The translations under genes were made by a program, and so were the position numbers. Under the pieces are notes generated by a model. That model did no database searches. It saw only the letters and a list, made by a program, of their open reading frames with translations, and was not told where the DNA came from. 64,000 nt of DNA from Labia minor (Eukaryota > Arthropoda > Insecta > Dermaptera > Spongiphoridae): the NCBI GenBank assembly GCA_963082975.1, contig OY720345.1, positions 57,084,528 through 57,148,527 of the forward strand, in the 5' to 3' direction. Positions 52,206 through 64,000 of the stretch are shown piece by piece; within the stretch, counting starts at the first letter, position 1; each line of letters starts with the position of its first letter.

Positions 52206-52740
52206 AGGTAAATATACCAGTAGTTGACAACTTTATGAGAAAAATTTGATATCTTCTGACTCAGATATCAATTTGAATTTTGGGTGATATGATTAATTAG
52301 TTAATAATGAAGAATTTATCTGCAAACCAATGCAATTTTCTATTTCTTTTATTTTTTATAATTTTTTAAACATTAGCATCTAAAAGCACCAGTAGTTGAC
52401 ACCCATAAAATTAGGTAATATGGACATTCAATTAATAATATTGAATATTGAGATGTCAATACTAATAAACATAAATAAAAATAAAAATTTGTGATTTGCC
52501 TCCTTAGGCATTCGAAGAACAAAATTTTAAAATATCCATTTGTTCGATTCTATAAAAAGTAATTCTTGTGCCGTTTACTGAGACGGTGACTCAAAACTTT
52601 ACACATCTTCAAATTAGAAGGAATTAATTTCATATAGCGCACATTTAGAAATGTTTAGACAGATATAAGCCTTATTATCCTATATTAAATGGACAAGTAT
52701 CAACTACTGGTACACTGTCAACTACTGATATATTTAACCT
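52206..52740. mobile_element. TIR element (MITE) with CAGTAGTTGACA terminal motif
   Basis: The left end is AGGTAAATATACCAGTAG then TTGACA; the right end is TGTCAACTACTG then ATATATTTAACCT. The motif recurs internally at about 52388-52402 and 52698-52710. It lies in TA-rich flanks, consistent with a TA target. There is no transposase. Confidence 0.7.
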
Positions 52741-53017
52741 ATATATATATATATATATTAAGATTTTCTAAATCTATTTTGAAAGCAGATGAAAGAATTC
52801 CTCATTTATTATTATTATATTTTTGCCTACCAATCCTTCATAACAAGCACTCTTGCTTTTTAAAGTTAAAAATTGTTTTTTAAAATAATAAAAGTAGCAA
52901 AGAAAATAAAAAAAAAATAGTTTCATTCAAAATTCTCTGCTCTAGAGTGAAAAAATCTTGAAATACAATTTTTTTCAAAATTTTATTTAAAATGATGATA
53001 CAATGGTTCATTTAAAG

Positions 53018-53320
53018 CAGGGATGTCCAATCTTTTAATTTAATGGGCCACATCGCAAACTTAAATATTTAACTGGGCCGCAAAATTACCAGAATATGTT
53101 AAGCCTAGCTAGTGAATGTCTCAAAACTTATGGAGATTTTTGGGGATAGAGGTGGTTTTTTGTTTTTGAATTTTGCAGCCTTTTTTTTATAGCCTCGAAG
53201 TTATAGGTCGCTTGCCGGACTGTGAATTCTTTAAAATTTAACTCCAAAATGATAGTGGGCCGCATCAAAACATTGAGTGGGCCGCAATGCGGCCCGAGGG
53301 CCGCGTGTTGGACATCCCTG
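53018..53320. mobile_element. hAT-type MITE with intact 8-bp target duplication
   Basis: The ends are perfect inverted repeats, CAGGGATGTCCAA and TTGGACATCCCTG, flanked by ATTTAAAG at 53010-53017 and 53321-53328. It is 303 bp long with GGGCCGCA units inside both ends, and non-coding. The intact duplication suggests a fairly recent insertion. Confidence 0.92.
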
Positions 53321-53328
53321 ATTTAAAG

Positions 53329-54831
53329 CAACTAACACGGCATCACTTACCAAGAGCCAGATTAAGGCAAGTAAATTTATATTGTGTATATGATATAATA
53401 CTCACAAAGGATCGAACTTTAAAATTACTGCCTGCATAAATTCATCACTATAACATCTTACTGAAATGTTTTGTTTATTAACACTAGAAAATTAGAAGAA
53501 AGAAGTTAATATCATACTTTCAATGACAGTTTATTTCTACCTATTTGAAACGATTCAAAACTAAAATGACTATCCTTTGATAACTCGCCGTACACTTATT
53601 GACCATTAAAATACGCGTAAAGTCTACATCGATTATAAAATTAAGAAAGTGCATTTTATTAGCCAGCCCACTGATAGAAACCTTCCCCTATATGAACTTA
53701 CAGAAGATTTAAAATATAAAGTTAAAGTTAAATCTAAATATATTATCTGAATGACAAATAATTGTTTGATAACAGATTCCCTTAAGAATTAATTATTTAT
53801 TGCCACTAGTATTAGTATAAGGGTGATTCATTAAAGTTTATGGATCTAAGTATCGACGTGGACTAGTATAAGTAGAAATATTTCAGGTGCTCTTATGATA
53901 ATTATGATTTATAAGTTTATAGAAGAGTTTTTTTTAAACGTTTAAAGCAGAACAAACTCATAAAATATTTAAAAAATTCATTGAATTCTCATTCTGAGAA
54001 TTCGTATTTCAATTTTTTAAAAAATTATGAATTAAAATTGAATTTCATTCAAAAGTTTCATTCATATTTTAAAGAAAAACAAATGTTTGTTTTGATTTGA
54101 TATCTGTTTACATAGAACACCTGTGAATCGATAGTTTATAAATACAAACTTTTAAAGTAGCAAAAGCATAGAAATAAATATCTAGGGTGTTCAAGTGTGA
54201 AACATTTATGCAGTCAATCAAGCGTCCTTATCCTGGCAAATGCGTCATTTGACATTTCAAACAAATCCTGATTTGGAATTGTTTTTTTTGAAAAAAAATA
54301 ATAAACAACTTGATATATATATATCATATATAATAATTATTATTATTATTTGAAACTCGAGTAAAACAGCTCAGCAACAAAGGCCATAAGGAAAGCATGC
54401 ACCATTTATAACATGATAAATTTCACTCTTTACTAAGCAACTCCTTCAGGAAGGATTTCTTCTTCTTTGCCGGGACACAGCAATGAAATTAGTAAACTAT
54501 TAAATTCCAGTGTAACAGAAATTACGCTGCCCGGATAGATCAGAAATGATTTTACCTCCAACCTAAAATCTATGTTACTCGACAATCCAACATCTATCCA
54601 ATAATATATATATGTATATATATATATATATATATATACAGAAAAAAATTTACTCAGCACCCCCTAATTAAATTAACTTTTTTTAATTTTAATAACAATT
54701 AAACAGAAAGATAAATGTACCTATTTGCAAAATATTATAAATAAAGGTGTAAATTAGAAACATTGAATTGATGTATCTATTTATTGATCTCAAAATAGAA
54801 AAGTAATATACAAGTAATTTTCCTTAAATGC
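53329..54831. other. AT-rich intergenic sequence, nothing recognised
   Basis: A TA microsatellite lies at about 54603-54640. The minus open frame across 54433-54660 runs through it and shows no protein features. Confidence 0.5.
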
Positions 54832-54908
54832 ACCTGTGACCATTACCGCCCCTCTGGATCGCTCCAGCGCTCACGAGGGGGCGTTAGCGCCCACTTTGGG
54901 AGTCACTG
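54832..54908 (-). mobile_element. Single end of a hAT-type element
   Basis: On the minus strand it reads CAGTGACTCCCAAAGTGGGC followed by GCTAACGCCCCCTCGTGAGC, the typical end of a CAGTG...CCCAAAGTGGGCG hAT family. The opposite end was not found. Confidence 0.6.
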
Positions 54909-55556
54909 CCCTAATACATATATCAATTCGATAAAATTTTGTAGACCAATTAAAAAAAGACATTTATATATATATTATCACGTATACATACATTCTTGAT
55001 ACCTACCTGCAATTTTTTCTAGTATGATAAAACTAATTATGAAAATAATTTTTTGATAAAATCTCAAAAAATTTCCATAAAATTTTATTAAAAATATAAA
55101 TTAGTAACCTCTTTTCATTATTCAATTTTATGAATTATAATTTTTTTAACGAATGAAATTTTCTTAAAAACTGTCATAATTTTTATGGTATTATTCGGCA
55201 ATTAAAGGTGGAATATCATAACAGGTTTTTTATATGCATTGAATTAGATAAAGTTATTATTCAATTTTCATAAAATGTGTTCATATTGTTAATATATCTA
55301 ACGTAATAGGCATTAAATATAATTAGAAAATAAAAAAAAATATTAATTTTTTTATTAATTCGTCTAAATCAAGATATAAATATTACAATAAAAATAATAA
55401 TGATATTTTCTTATAAAAATGTGTTGTAATATAAAATTTTAATTAATTTTTTTTTAATTTTTTACCCATACTTTTTAGTATGGGTAAGAAATTTAAGGCG
55501 ATTCTTGGAAAAGTTTGTCTTGTAGAAAATAGAAAATCGAAGTCAATTTAAAATTA

Positions 55557-56184
55557 GCTGGAGTGTCTCCACTCGACTATCTCGCAAATTTGAATTGAAT
55601 TAAATATCATATATTAATTTAAATTAAATTAAATTAATTAAATTATAAATTAAAATTAATAAATAATATTTATTAAACCAGTGCATGTTTGGCTCTTTGT
55701 TGATGGCACCACGTGTTGGCGCGTGAGATTTGCAGTCTTAAAAAATTAATTCTGGTACTTTCAGCGATTCAATCAAGCTGAAATTCTATATATAGCAGTT
55801 TTATACAATTATTAATCATGTGAAAAATTATCAAACATATATCTTTATTTTTACGGTCACTCTAGAAGAAAAAAAAATCAAAATGTTGTAGGTAATGACC
55901 CTCTTCCGGATGAGCTACATTTCTCAAAAGTTGATAGAAAACTATGAATTTTGAATAATGTCCATGTACCAAATTTCATCATTCTAGCTCAAACCGTTTT
56001 TGCGCAATCTTGTCTACATACATACACACACACATACACACACATACACACACACACACACACACACAGACATTTTTCTCAACCTTTGTGAAAATGATTC
56101 AGGAACCTTCAAAACGTATAAAAACATCAAAATCTCAACATCGAAAATTTTCGTGATCGCAATACTATCTCTTACGAGATAGTA
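55557..56184 (-). mobile_element. Family A HINE, copy 5 (well preserved)
   Basis: The 3' hairpin (CTGGAG-TGT-CTCCA) and CTATCTCGCAAATTTG are at the left, the palindromic 5' end ACTATCTCTTACGAGATAGT at the right, and a long (CA)n/(CACACATA)n tract at 56023-56067. The open frames on both strands across the CA tract are products of the microsatellite. Confidence 0.85.
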
Positions 56185-56383
56185 AAAAATGATTTTACTC
56201 ATCCTATATATAATAATATATTATAATAGTATTCTTATTTAAGTTATCATAAAGAAAAGTTTATTAATAATATCAATAAAGAACACTATTTTGAGAATAT
56301 TTTAAATAATATTTGATCTGAGAAACCTGTAGTGTGTAGAATGTTAAATTTGGGATAGGAGATTATCATATATATATAATATA

Positions 56384-56901
56384 CGAAGGCAGGGCAATAA
56401 GTCTGTGACTTTTTGAATGAAACACAGGTTTTTAAATAAAAAATTATTTTATTTTTCAACGTAGTCTCCTCTACATTTTGTATAACGTTGCTCCAATTTT
56501 TTTAACCCTTCTAAAAAATAAGATTTGTCGAGGACATCAAAATAAGAATTTGTTAGTGAGATGATTTCATCTTTAGAGTCAAATCTCTTTCCCCTGAGTC
56601 ATTTCTTCTCAGGTTGGAAACAAGAAATAGTCACTAGGGGCTAAATCCGGAAAATAGGGCGGATGAGGGAGAAATTCGTATCCCAATTCATGGATTTTTA
56701 TGGAAATTCACTTTTTTCCATTTTCTTATCAAATCAGGAGATATTCTGCTATTAATGGATGTCAAACAAAAACTAAAAGACCCAGCTGGTTCAAATTTCG
56801 ACAGGAGTCAGCTGATAGTTGCCTGCTGGCAGGAGTTGTGTTGCCATTGCATATAAGAGACGGTAAATTCAATAAGTCACGGACTTATTGACCTGCCCTC
56901 G
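56384..56901 (-). mobile_element. Internally deleted mariner transposon
   Basis: Terminal repeats are CGAAGGCAGGGCAATAAGTC at the left and the complement of CGAGGGCAGGTCAATAAGTC at the right, with TA on both sides. The minus strand encodes LPHPPYFPDLAPSDYFLF, the conserved stretch with the third catalytic Asp of mariner transposases, followed by decayed frames. The first two thirds of the transposase gene are missing. Confidence 0.92.
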
Positions 56902-56903
56902 TA

Positions 56904-59900
56904 TATATATAAAAATAATTATATTGATATTGGTATTTTAAAATGTTAACTATTATTTATTATTTTATATATAAAAATTATAGATTTAAATAATTCAATC
57001 ATTAAATTTTATAAATAATTAATTGAAGGATCGATATTACTGGCATCAATTCATTTTAGCTGAGTAACCAAAATCTGGATCATACGAAGTTAAGAATTTC
57101 ACAAACATGATTCCAGATGTTTTTTATTTTATTGCAATCATGCTAGTTCGTACATTTATTATAAATACTGAGATTTATATTTAATGTTGACATACTTTCA
57201 ATATATATATATATAAAGTAATTAATATTATAAATAATAAATTATATCATATAAATTTATCATTTCTTCTTTCTAATACCTAAATTTGTATTTAATTTTA
57301 AATTCATTTAATTCTTTCAGTTTGAAAGTTGATTTCCCATAATAAACATCGTATTTTTAATAATTATAATAAAGATAATCCAAGATGAATTCAATTCAAT
57401 TTTTTCTGAAATGTCAATCGTTGAACTATTCTTAAGTCATCCATTCCTATCCCACTGAATTGGTCGAAGATGAAATAAAGAATTGGCAAGCCTTTCTTTT
57501 CCTAAAACAGTTGCCAAGTCTTCATTAGACAGAAAGTACATAATTAATACTACAAGATTCCGGCCATCACTGTTTTCTAGTTTAAGAATTACTAGCATCG
57601 CTGAATATATGCATCGTTCTATGGTCCCTTAGAAATTTAAATAAATTAAATACACAAAAGATCTTAAGTTAAAAAAACAATTATTCAATAAATCTAGAAA
57701 TTCAATATCGAATATTTGTACATCACTCGTCGAATGATGATAAAATTTTCTAAACTATTATATATTTTATATTAATTATTATTAAATTTTTCAAAAATAA
57801 TTAGTTTTATTTAGATCTTATAATAATATTATTACAGTTATAAAATTTCCTTTTATAACTATTATGAAACTTTTATAAAAAATATTTGTTTTTTTTGGAA
57901 AAAAATATAAATAAAATATAATAATTTATTTTAATAAATAAATATGTTTGATAACTATGAAATGGAGGAAGTTAAAATGTGTCACTATAATAATAATAGC
58001 ATATTATTTATCATAGCATATTATTACTATTATAGTACGATTTTATAGTATGTAAAAATAAATTCCAAAAATCATATTTTATTTGTTTTTAGTATAATAT
58101 ATAGGTATATAAGGTAATACCCAGGGATATGACTCGTTTTCTGTATTCAGAATCTAGGCCTTTTGGCGTGGGAAAAGTCATTGGTGGACGTAGTAGCCAC
58201 CTACTAGATGAAGCGGGGACGATGGTGGCTACCACCTACCTACATAGATGAAGATACCCCTACGTGTCGATATACTTTTATATGAGTAGACCGCGGTTGT
58301 GAGAATCCCAAAACAATTTAGTATGACGAGGGAAATATTCAGTCCCAAACTTGTGTATATATATTATTTAAGTTATTTACTCTTTTAATTCTTAAAACTT
58401 ACATATTACATAATACATATTTAAACATTTCAACTTTATGAGTTTATATTTTTGTTTTACATGCCATTTCCCATAAGCAATTTCCCTCACACCGACCAGG
58501 CACAATATCACAACCCCTGTTAGGAATATTGCTCAAAAGTTGACTTTTCATTTTTGTACATTTTAGTAGTTATTATTTTAAGAATACATTTGTAATTTAT
58601 GATATATGTAAGCTCCTAATAGTTCAAGGTACCATTAACCCCAATAATCATGTCATAATAGGTATCAGCATTTGATATTTGGCTAAAACCCGAATTGAGC
58701 GCCATATCTTCCGATTTTATCTTATATAATGTAATAATTTAAAATTTAATATCCTTATTCTATTGTGCGCTATAAATTAAAATATAATCACAAGTATTTT
58801 TCTAAAAAATCTTATATTTGATTATTGTCTTAAAAGTTCTATCAATCAATTTTAATTAAAATGATATATATATATATTAATTGTAGTTAGTCACAAAGAA
58901 TAAATAACCATAAATCAGTGTTAGGAAGCAGAATTTCTAAAAAAAAAGAATATAAGTGTAAAGTGAAGCGTGAAGATAGAAGCACTAAAGAATGGTTTCT
59001 AATCATATAAACATCATTAATCAAATAATATAATGCCTACGAAATAGTTTGAACAGGTCAATTTTACCAATTTTAATATAAAATTACATCACACCGTTAC
59101 CTAATTGGTATAATGGAATATTGTTTATATATTATTTTATAATGTAAAGGTACCTTTTATGTAAATATTTTTAATAAAGACATACTTTTTTATTTGATTA
59201 CAATAATCTATTTAGGTAAAAGTCGCAATTTATTAATACTAAATTAAGAAGTATATATTAAGCTAAGTTATCCGTAATAGAAAAACGTTCACACTATTAA
59301 ATTGTTTCTGTTAAAAGTAGAAAAATTATTTCATTATAAAAATAAATATAAAATTTAGAGATAATTACGATATTTCTGAATCGAATTATAATCTTATTTA
59401 TTAAACACTCACTTTATAGATATTTTCTTCATTAACTTTTATTAATCTTTAATCTCCTAATATTAATATAATATAAATGAAAAATGTATTTTTTAATTTC
59501 ATTCACAAATTAAAAACGATAAAATTCAATGGTTATATTAAAAGCAAAATTTTTTTATTTTATGAAGACAGATATATTTTTATACTCCTATGAGGCAAGG
59601 GCCGGACTATGTTTATAATGTTTTTTAGGCGTCAAGTAGGTGGTGTGAATTGATTGATTTTAACTTAAGAATTTTCAAATCTAAATATTATATAATGTTC
59701 AAGTTAAAATAATTATGGTTTATTTATGAATTATGAAATTTTCTATTTTGAATTTAAATGAAAAAGAATCTACGGGCTTCCCCTGTAAGTTGGAACTCAC
59801 AGGAATATATTGACTGTACTGTTAAGCAAAGCGATAGAGACGATTAGGAAAAAGACAGAATTATTAAATACTATTTTAATTTTTTAGTAGTTAAAATTGA

Positions 59901-60299
59901 AAAATAAATATTTCTAAGAAAAAAAAAAATATAAAATAATATGAATGCACGATATATAAACCTTTCCTGTGGGTCATCGGCATAATTGCCTTATCTTATC
60001 TACCTTCACCAATATTTATTCCAGTTTATAGCCATGGCTTTATTGAAACAGAAACGTTTGACTTTCTATTTATTTTATGTGAAATTTATCTGTATCTCAA
60101 ATAATATGATACTTATGGAATTTTAGAAATAAAATAAGAAATCAAATATAAATAAAGTGCAAAAATTGCGCATAATAAAAAAATGGACCTCAAATTTCCC
60201 TTCGTAAGATGAAAATAAATAGAATAAAGAGCCAGTTCGTATTAGTTTATTGGTGTCAAATTTGATATTTGGTAACATTTATAAATATATATATATAGA
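56904..60299. other. AT-rich intergenic sequence with one short coding-like stretch
   Basis: On the minus strand 57580-57437 is open for 47 codons, with non-repetitive content (ending SNEDLATVLGKERLANS then LFHLRPIQWDRNG). It has no recognised family, no ATG context and no supporting exons. 58150-58300 is richer in GC but has many stops. Nothing else is supported. Confidence 0.35.
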
Positions 60300-61135
60300 A
60301 TAAAGTGCTACTTCCGGTTAACTGATATTTTAAATGTAAAAAAAAACAGATATGGATATAATATAAATATTTTATTTATAATATATAAGGGCTGACTGTG
60401 ACGTCATGAAGTGCTGGGTGACGTCATATAATTTTAAATTAAGAAAAAACTAATGAAGATGATTTTTCTCGAGGATAAAACCAATACAAAGTGCATAACA
60501 CGTGGAGATATGTCCTCACGTGAAATTTGATATGAAAATAACCCTTCACTTCCTCTCTTCGATCGGCAATACTAGCACTTCCGGTTTCCGGATTTGCACC
60601 AAAAGTTGATCAATTCATCCTACTGATGTATTAAGTAAATATACCAAATTTCATCAAAATCCGTTGAGCCGTTCAGGCTGTACACATCTATAAGGACGGA
60701 CGGATGGACAGACATCATGCTAAAAATACTTTTTTCTGTTAAGAAAATGCATGATTCGTGGAGATATGTACCTAAAAATATCCATAGGTGAAATTTGGTG
60801 TGAAAACAATACCTCCCTTACTATAGTCGGTCGGTAAAAAAGAAACGCTACTTGTATAGGTAAAATGTCACTTCCGGTAGTCAGATCATGATGAAATTTG
60901 GTATCTCAAGTTTTTTCATATTTTTAAATCTATATACAAAATATGAAGCAAATATCTCGGAGCAAACTGGTACTTTACTTGAAAGGTAAACGCAACCAGT
61001 GTAGGTAAAGTACCACTTCCGGTTAACCGATTTTGACCAAATTTTGATAGAAATCTACAAACTGTGAATAATATCGGTGTACCAAATTTCGAAGTCCTAG
61101 CTTGATTAGTTTTTGAGTAAATTTGCTTACAGACA

Positions 61136-61166
<31 letters not shown>

Positions 61167-61336
61167 CATACACACACACAGACATAATTCGAAAAATGGT
61201 ATTTTCCGACTCAGGGAGGTCTAAAACGTCAAGATCTATCGAAATCTCGAAGTCGAAATTTTTGACGATTCCAATACTTCCCTTATACGAAGTATGCGGG
61301 AAAGTAATTATACGAAGTATGCGGGAAAGTAAAAAT
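60300..61336 (-). mobile_element. Family C/B composite HINE, copy 2
   Basis: A reversed, near-identical copy of 46452-47487. The family B portion spans about 60339-60835 (its start ACCGACCGACTATAG is the complement of 60821-60835). The 5' end of C is at the right, where its last 27 bp or so (TATACGAAGTATGCGGGAAAGT) are duplicated in tandem. The 3' hairpin is replaced by other sequence at the left end. The 143-residue open frame here (60916-61347) is not a gene. Confidence 0.8.
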
Positions 61337-62424
61337 GATATTACCATAGGTTCAAAATAGAAATGAGACCATTTTCCTTATTATCAATCTATTCTAACTT
61401 ATTCTAATTTATGGACTGTGATTCTAACCCTTCCTTAACAAATTATTTGATTATTTTTTTATAAATAAAAATGAATAGAAGGATTTTAAAACGACGTTCT
61501 ATTTCCAAATTCCACTGATTTACAGTGAACATAGTAATAATAAAATTTAAATAGTTTATATTTTCTATATTATGACTAAATTATCATTTGAAAGATATTT
61601 TGAAATTTGATAAACCTCTTATTAATTTATTTAATATAATCTAAAAAAAAAAATAATTTCTAGAATACAAGTTAAATTAATATAATATTTCAATAATTAG
61701 TTTTCGTGTCCTTATGTCATCCAATGATGTTCAAAATATAATATTATTAGTTTAATGTATATTATAAAACAGTTTGTTAATATATTATATAAAAGTTAAT
61801 TAATAATAATACGAAAAAATTATATTACAATTTCATTATAAGAGTTAATGAAAATCTTTAGATAAAAGTAGAGATATTTTATAAAATTAAAATTATTCTA
61901 TTATAAGTGAAAATTTAATTAAACTTTTACATAATTAACTTGTTGTTGAAACCCTTAAACATTATAGAATTCCCCAGGTTTGAAAAGTTTTCTGTTTGTC
62001 TAGTCTCTTTGTTTATTTAATGTTTTCCACTCCAAAATGTCTTTGTATCATCGTGTCGCGTCCCTGACCATCTTACTCTTTCTGTTTTAATTAACCTTCT
62101 AATATTGGTTCATAGACGAATTCATGTAATATGATACTTATGAATTTTACTTTAAGTAGTCCTTTTCAACTTTTTAGTTCTCGTTTAGATTCGCTAAAAG
62201 TGTATTTTATTTTTTGCCAAATGTACAATAAAATAATTCTTTAAAATCTGGAGTTTGATTGTTTATCATTTGATTGATGAATTTTGAAAGAGTACACAAA
62301 GAAAATAAATAAATTTATCAAACATCCAAAAAATTACTTATAAAACATATAATTAAACAATTATATTTCTCATTTGTTTGGTAATTATACCTATATATAA
62401 AAATATTATACTTAGTGATTTTAC

Positions 62425-62455
<31 letters not shown>

Positions 62456-64000
62456 GGTTTATATAAGATAGGCAAATAGGTAATATATACTTAAAGAATA
62501 TTCATACGCGATAGAAATATTTTTAAATAAAATAAAAATTTTATTAATAGGATTTTTATTAATTAAAATATTTTGTTATTTTGTATTTGTTATACAAGTT
62601 AATGAATCAATTATAGAAAACAAATTAATCATTACTCATATAAATAATATTTAATATCAACAAATATACCTACAAATTTAAATATTGTATAAATTTAGTT
62701 TCGGACTATAATTTTAAGATTTTGTGAGCAAGTCAAAGTGCTTTGGAGTATCATATACAAATTTTTTCTTATTATTTTATATTAGTCTTTGTCAAAAATA
62801 TTCTATTCTATTATTCTAATATAAACTATGAAAAAATGATCATTTTGACAAAATTAATTTTTTTAAATATTATAAAAAATTGTCTTCAAAACAAATTTAA
62901 TTTTTTATAAATATTAACTTTTATAATATTAAAAGGAATTAAAATATTGAGGGTATTAATCTAAATAGTGTTACCTAAAAAAGTATTTACATAATAAAAA
63001 ATTATTTTAAAAATAGTCTTTACGAATATCAACGAGTCATAAATAAATTAATTTAAAAAAATTATTTCGTTAAATTTTTTAGAGGTCGTGTAGTAATATT
63101 TTTCATAAATATTTTAAAAATAAATAAAGGAAAACAAGTTCAGTGTTAATTGATTGATTAATTTAGTCTAATTGTAGATTGTACTTAAATGTTACATAAG
63201 AAAATAAAATAAATAAAGAATTAAAAAGAAAGAAATTCAGTAGTATTATTTATTTACTGAAAATTAGGACTTATAATATTTAAATATTAAATTTTATTGA
63301 AAAGATTTGTAAAATTTGTTTATCCAATGTTTTGACTATAGAATTGAGTAATTATCATAATTATATATATTCTATTTTTATTAAAGGCCTATTAACATTT
63401 CTTATATAGAAGTGGTTTTTTTTTGTTTTTTTATTGATATATTCAAATTATTTTTAATAAAGTTTTTAATTAAAATAAAATAGTTATATTTTAAATCGAT
63501 TTACACAATATTGAGAATCTTATTCATATTAATAGAGCAGCTTTAATCAAAATTCTGGTGATAACTCAAACATCCATCTTGTTAAAAAAAATAATGATTT
63601 ATTTTTAGTATTATAAAAAACTCTACGAAAAAGTTATATATCTTTGATTAGAAAGCATAAGTGGAAACATGCATTATTTATGTATACCTTTATCGAAAAT
63701 AAAATAATTAAGATATTTAATTTAATATCTTAAAACATTAATTTAAGAAGAGATCCCTGATGGTTATATAATTATATAACCTATTCTTAGAAGTAATAAT
63801 AGTTGCCTATCTATCAGGAGCGACCAAGACTGATTTAAATATCTTCATATATTATTTCTAATCTAAGCACTTAATTAAAATAAAAAAATATGTTAACTTT
63901 ATTTCAGATCTGCGATTGTGGTTTATATTTGATAAGAAATAATACCGCCCAATACACTAACATATACAAAATATATATTTAGAGATTAAGAATTTGTGTG
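61337..64000. other. AT-rich intergenic sequence, nothing recognised
   Basis: A TA microsatellite lies at about 62430-62455. No coding region, repeat family or signal could be supported to the end of the window. Confidence 0.5.

Noticed and set aside
56000-56202. His/Thr-rich and Val/Cys-rich frames on opposite strands
   Set aside because: Both are translations of the CA microsatellite of a family A element.
60916-61347. 143-residue open frame on the minus strand
   Set aside because: It lies wholly inside the family C element, runs through its TATG/CA microsatellite, and recurs as a frame at 46572-46829. It is repeat sequence, not a gene.

Overview
The window is nuclear DNA of an invertebrate animal, most likely an arthropod and probably an insect. 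It is strongly AT-rich, its genes are split by short GT-AG introns, and its intergenic DNA is full of transposon remnants. Two features point to arthropods: a norpA-type phospholipase C-beta that keeps mutually exclusive exon 4 variants, and a set of DINE-1/Helentron-like non-autonomous elements. The species cannot be named from the sequence.

Five well-recognised genes and one divergent gene were rebuilt exon by exon. From left to right they are: a RIB43A-like ciliary microtubule protein (+, 2898-9109); HDAC11 (-, 9295-11203); CCT2, the chaperonin TCP-1 beta subunit (+, 11651-14546); a small gene with an N-terminal UAP56-binding motif that looks like the mRNA-export adaptor UIF/FYTTD1 (+, 15870-17523); SUCLA2, the ADP-forming succinyl-CoA ligase beta subunit with two alternative terminal exons (+, 24201-29799); and a norpA/PLCB4-type PLC-beta (-, 33862-48623). 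RIB43A and HDAC11 converge, and HDAC11 and CCT2 diverge from a shared region of about 450 bp. The genes are functionally unrelated (cilia, acyl-lysine removal, protein folding, RNA export, TCA cycle, phosphoinositide signalling). This is ordinary eukaryotic gene order, not an operon.

The rest is repeats. Three families (called A, B and C here) share one layout: subterminal inverted repeats, a microsatellite, a conserved core containing GAAATTTGGTA, and a short hairpin next to the 3' end. This is the layout of Helentron-associated elements (HINE/DINE-1). There are also hAT-type MITEs with intact 8-bp target duplications, a deleted mariner, tRNA-headed SINEs with 11-bp duplications, four 5'-truncated non-LTR retrotransposon pieces, other TIR elements and a possible LTR end. 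Several are nested, which gives relative ages. The last 15 kb (48.7-64 kb) holds no recognisable host gene.

The most interesting observations are: (1) alternative SUCLA2 C-termini, one much richer in GC than its surroundings; (2) a one-base frame break in a T-run in the first SUCLA2 exon; (3) conserved mutually exclusive norpA exons of 80 nt each; (4) a palindromic X-box just upstream of the ciliary gene; (5) the divergent UAP56-binding gene; (6) three HINE families with a shared core but different ends, including a mobile A/B-style chimera (family C with B inside) present twice.
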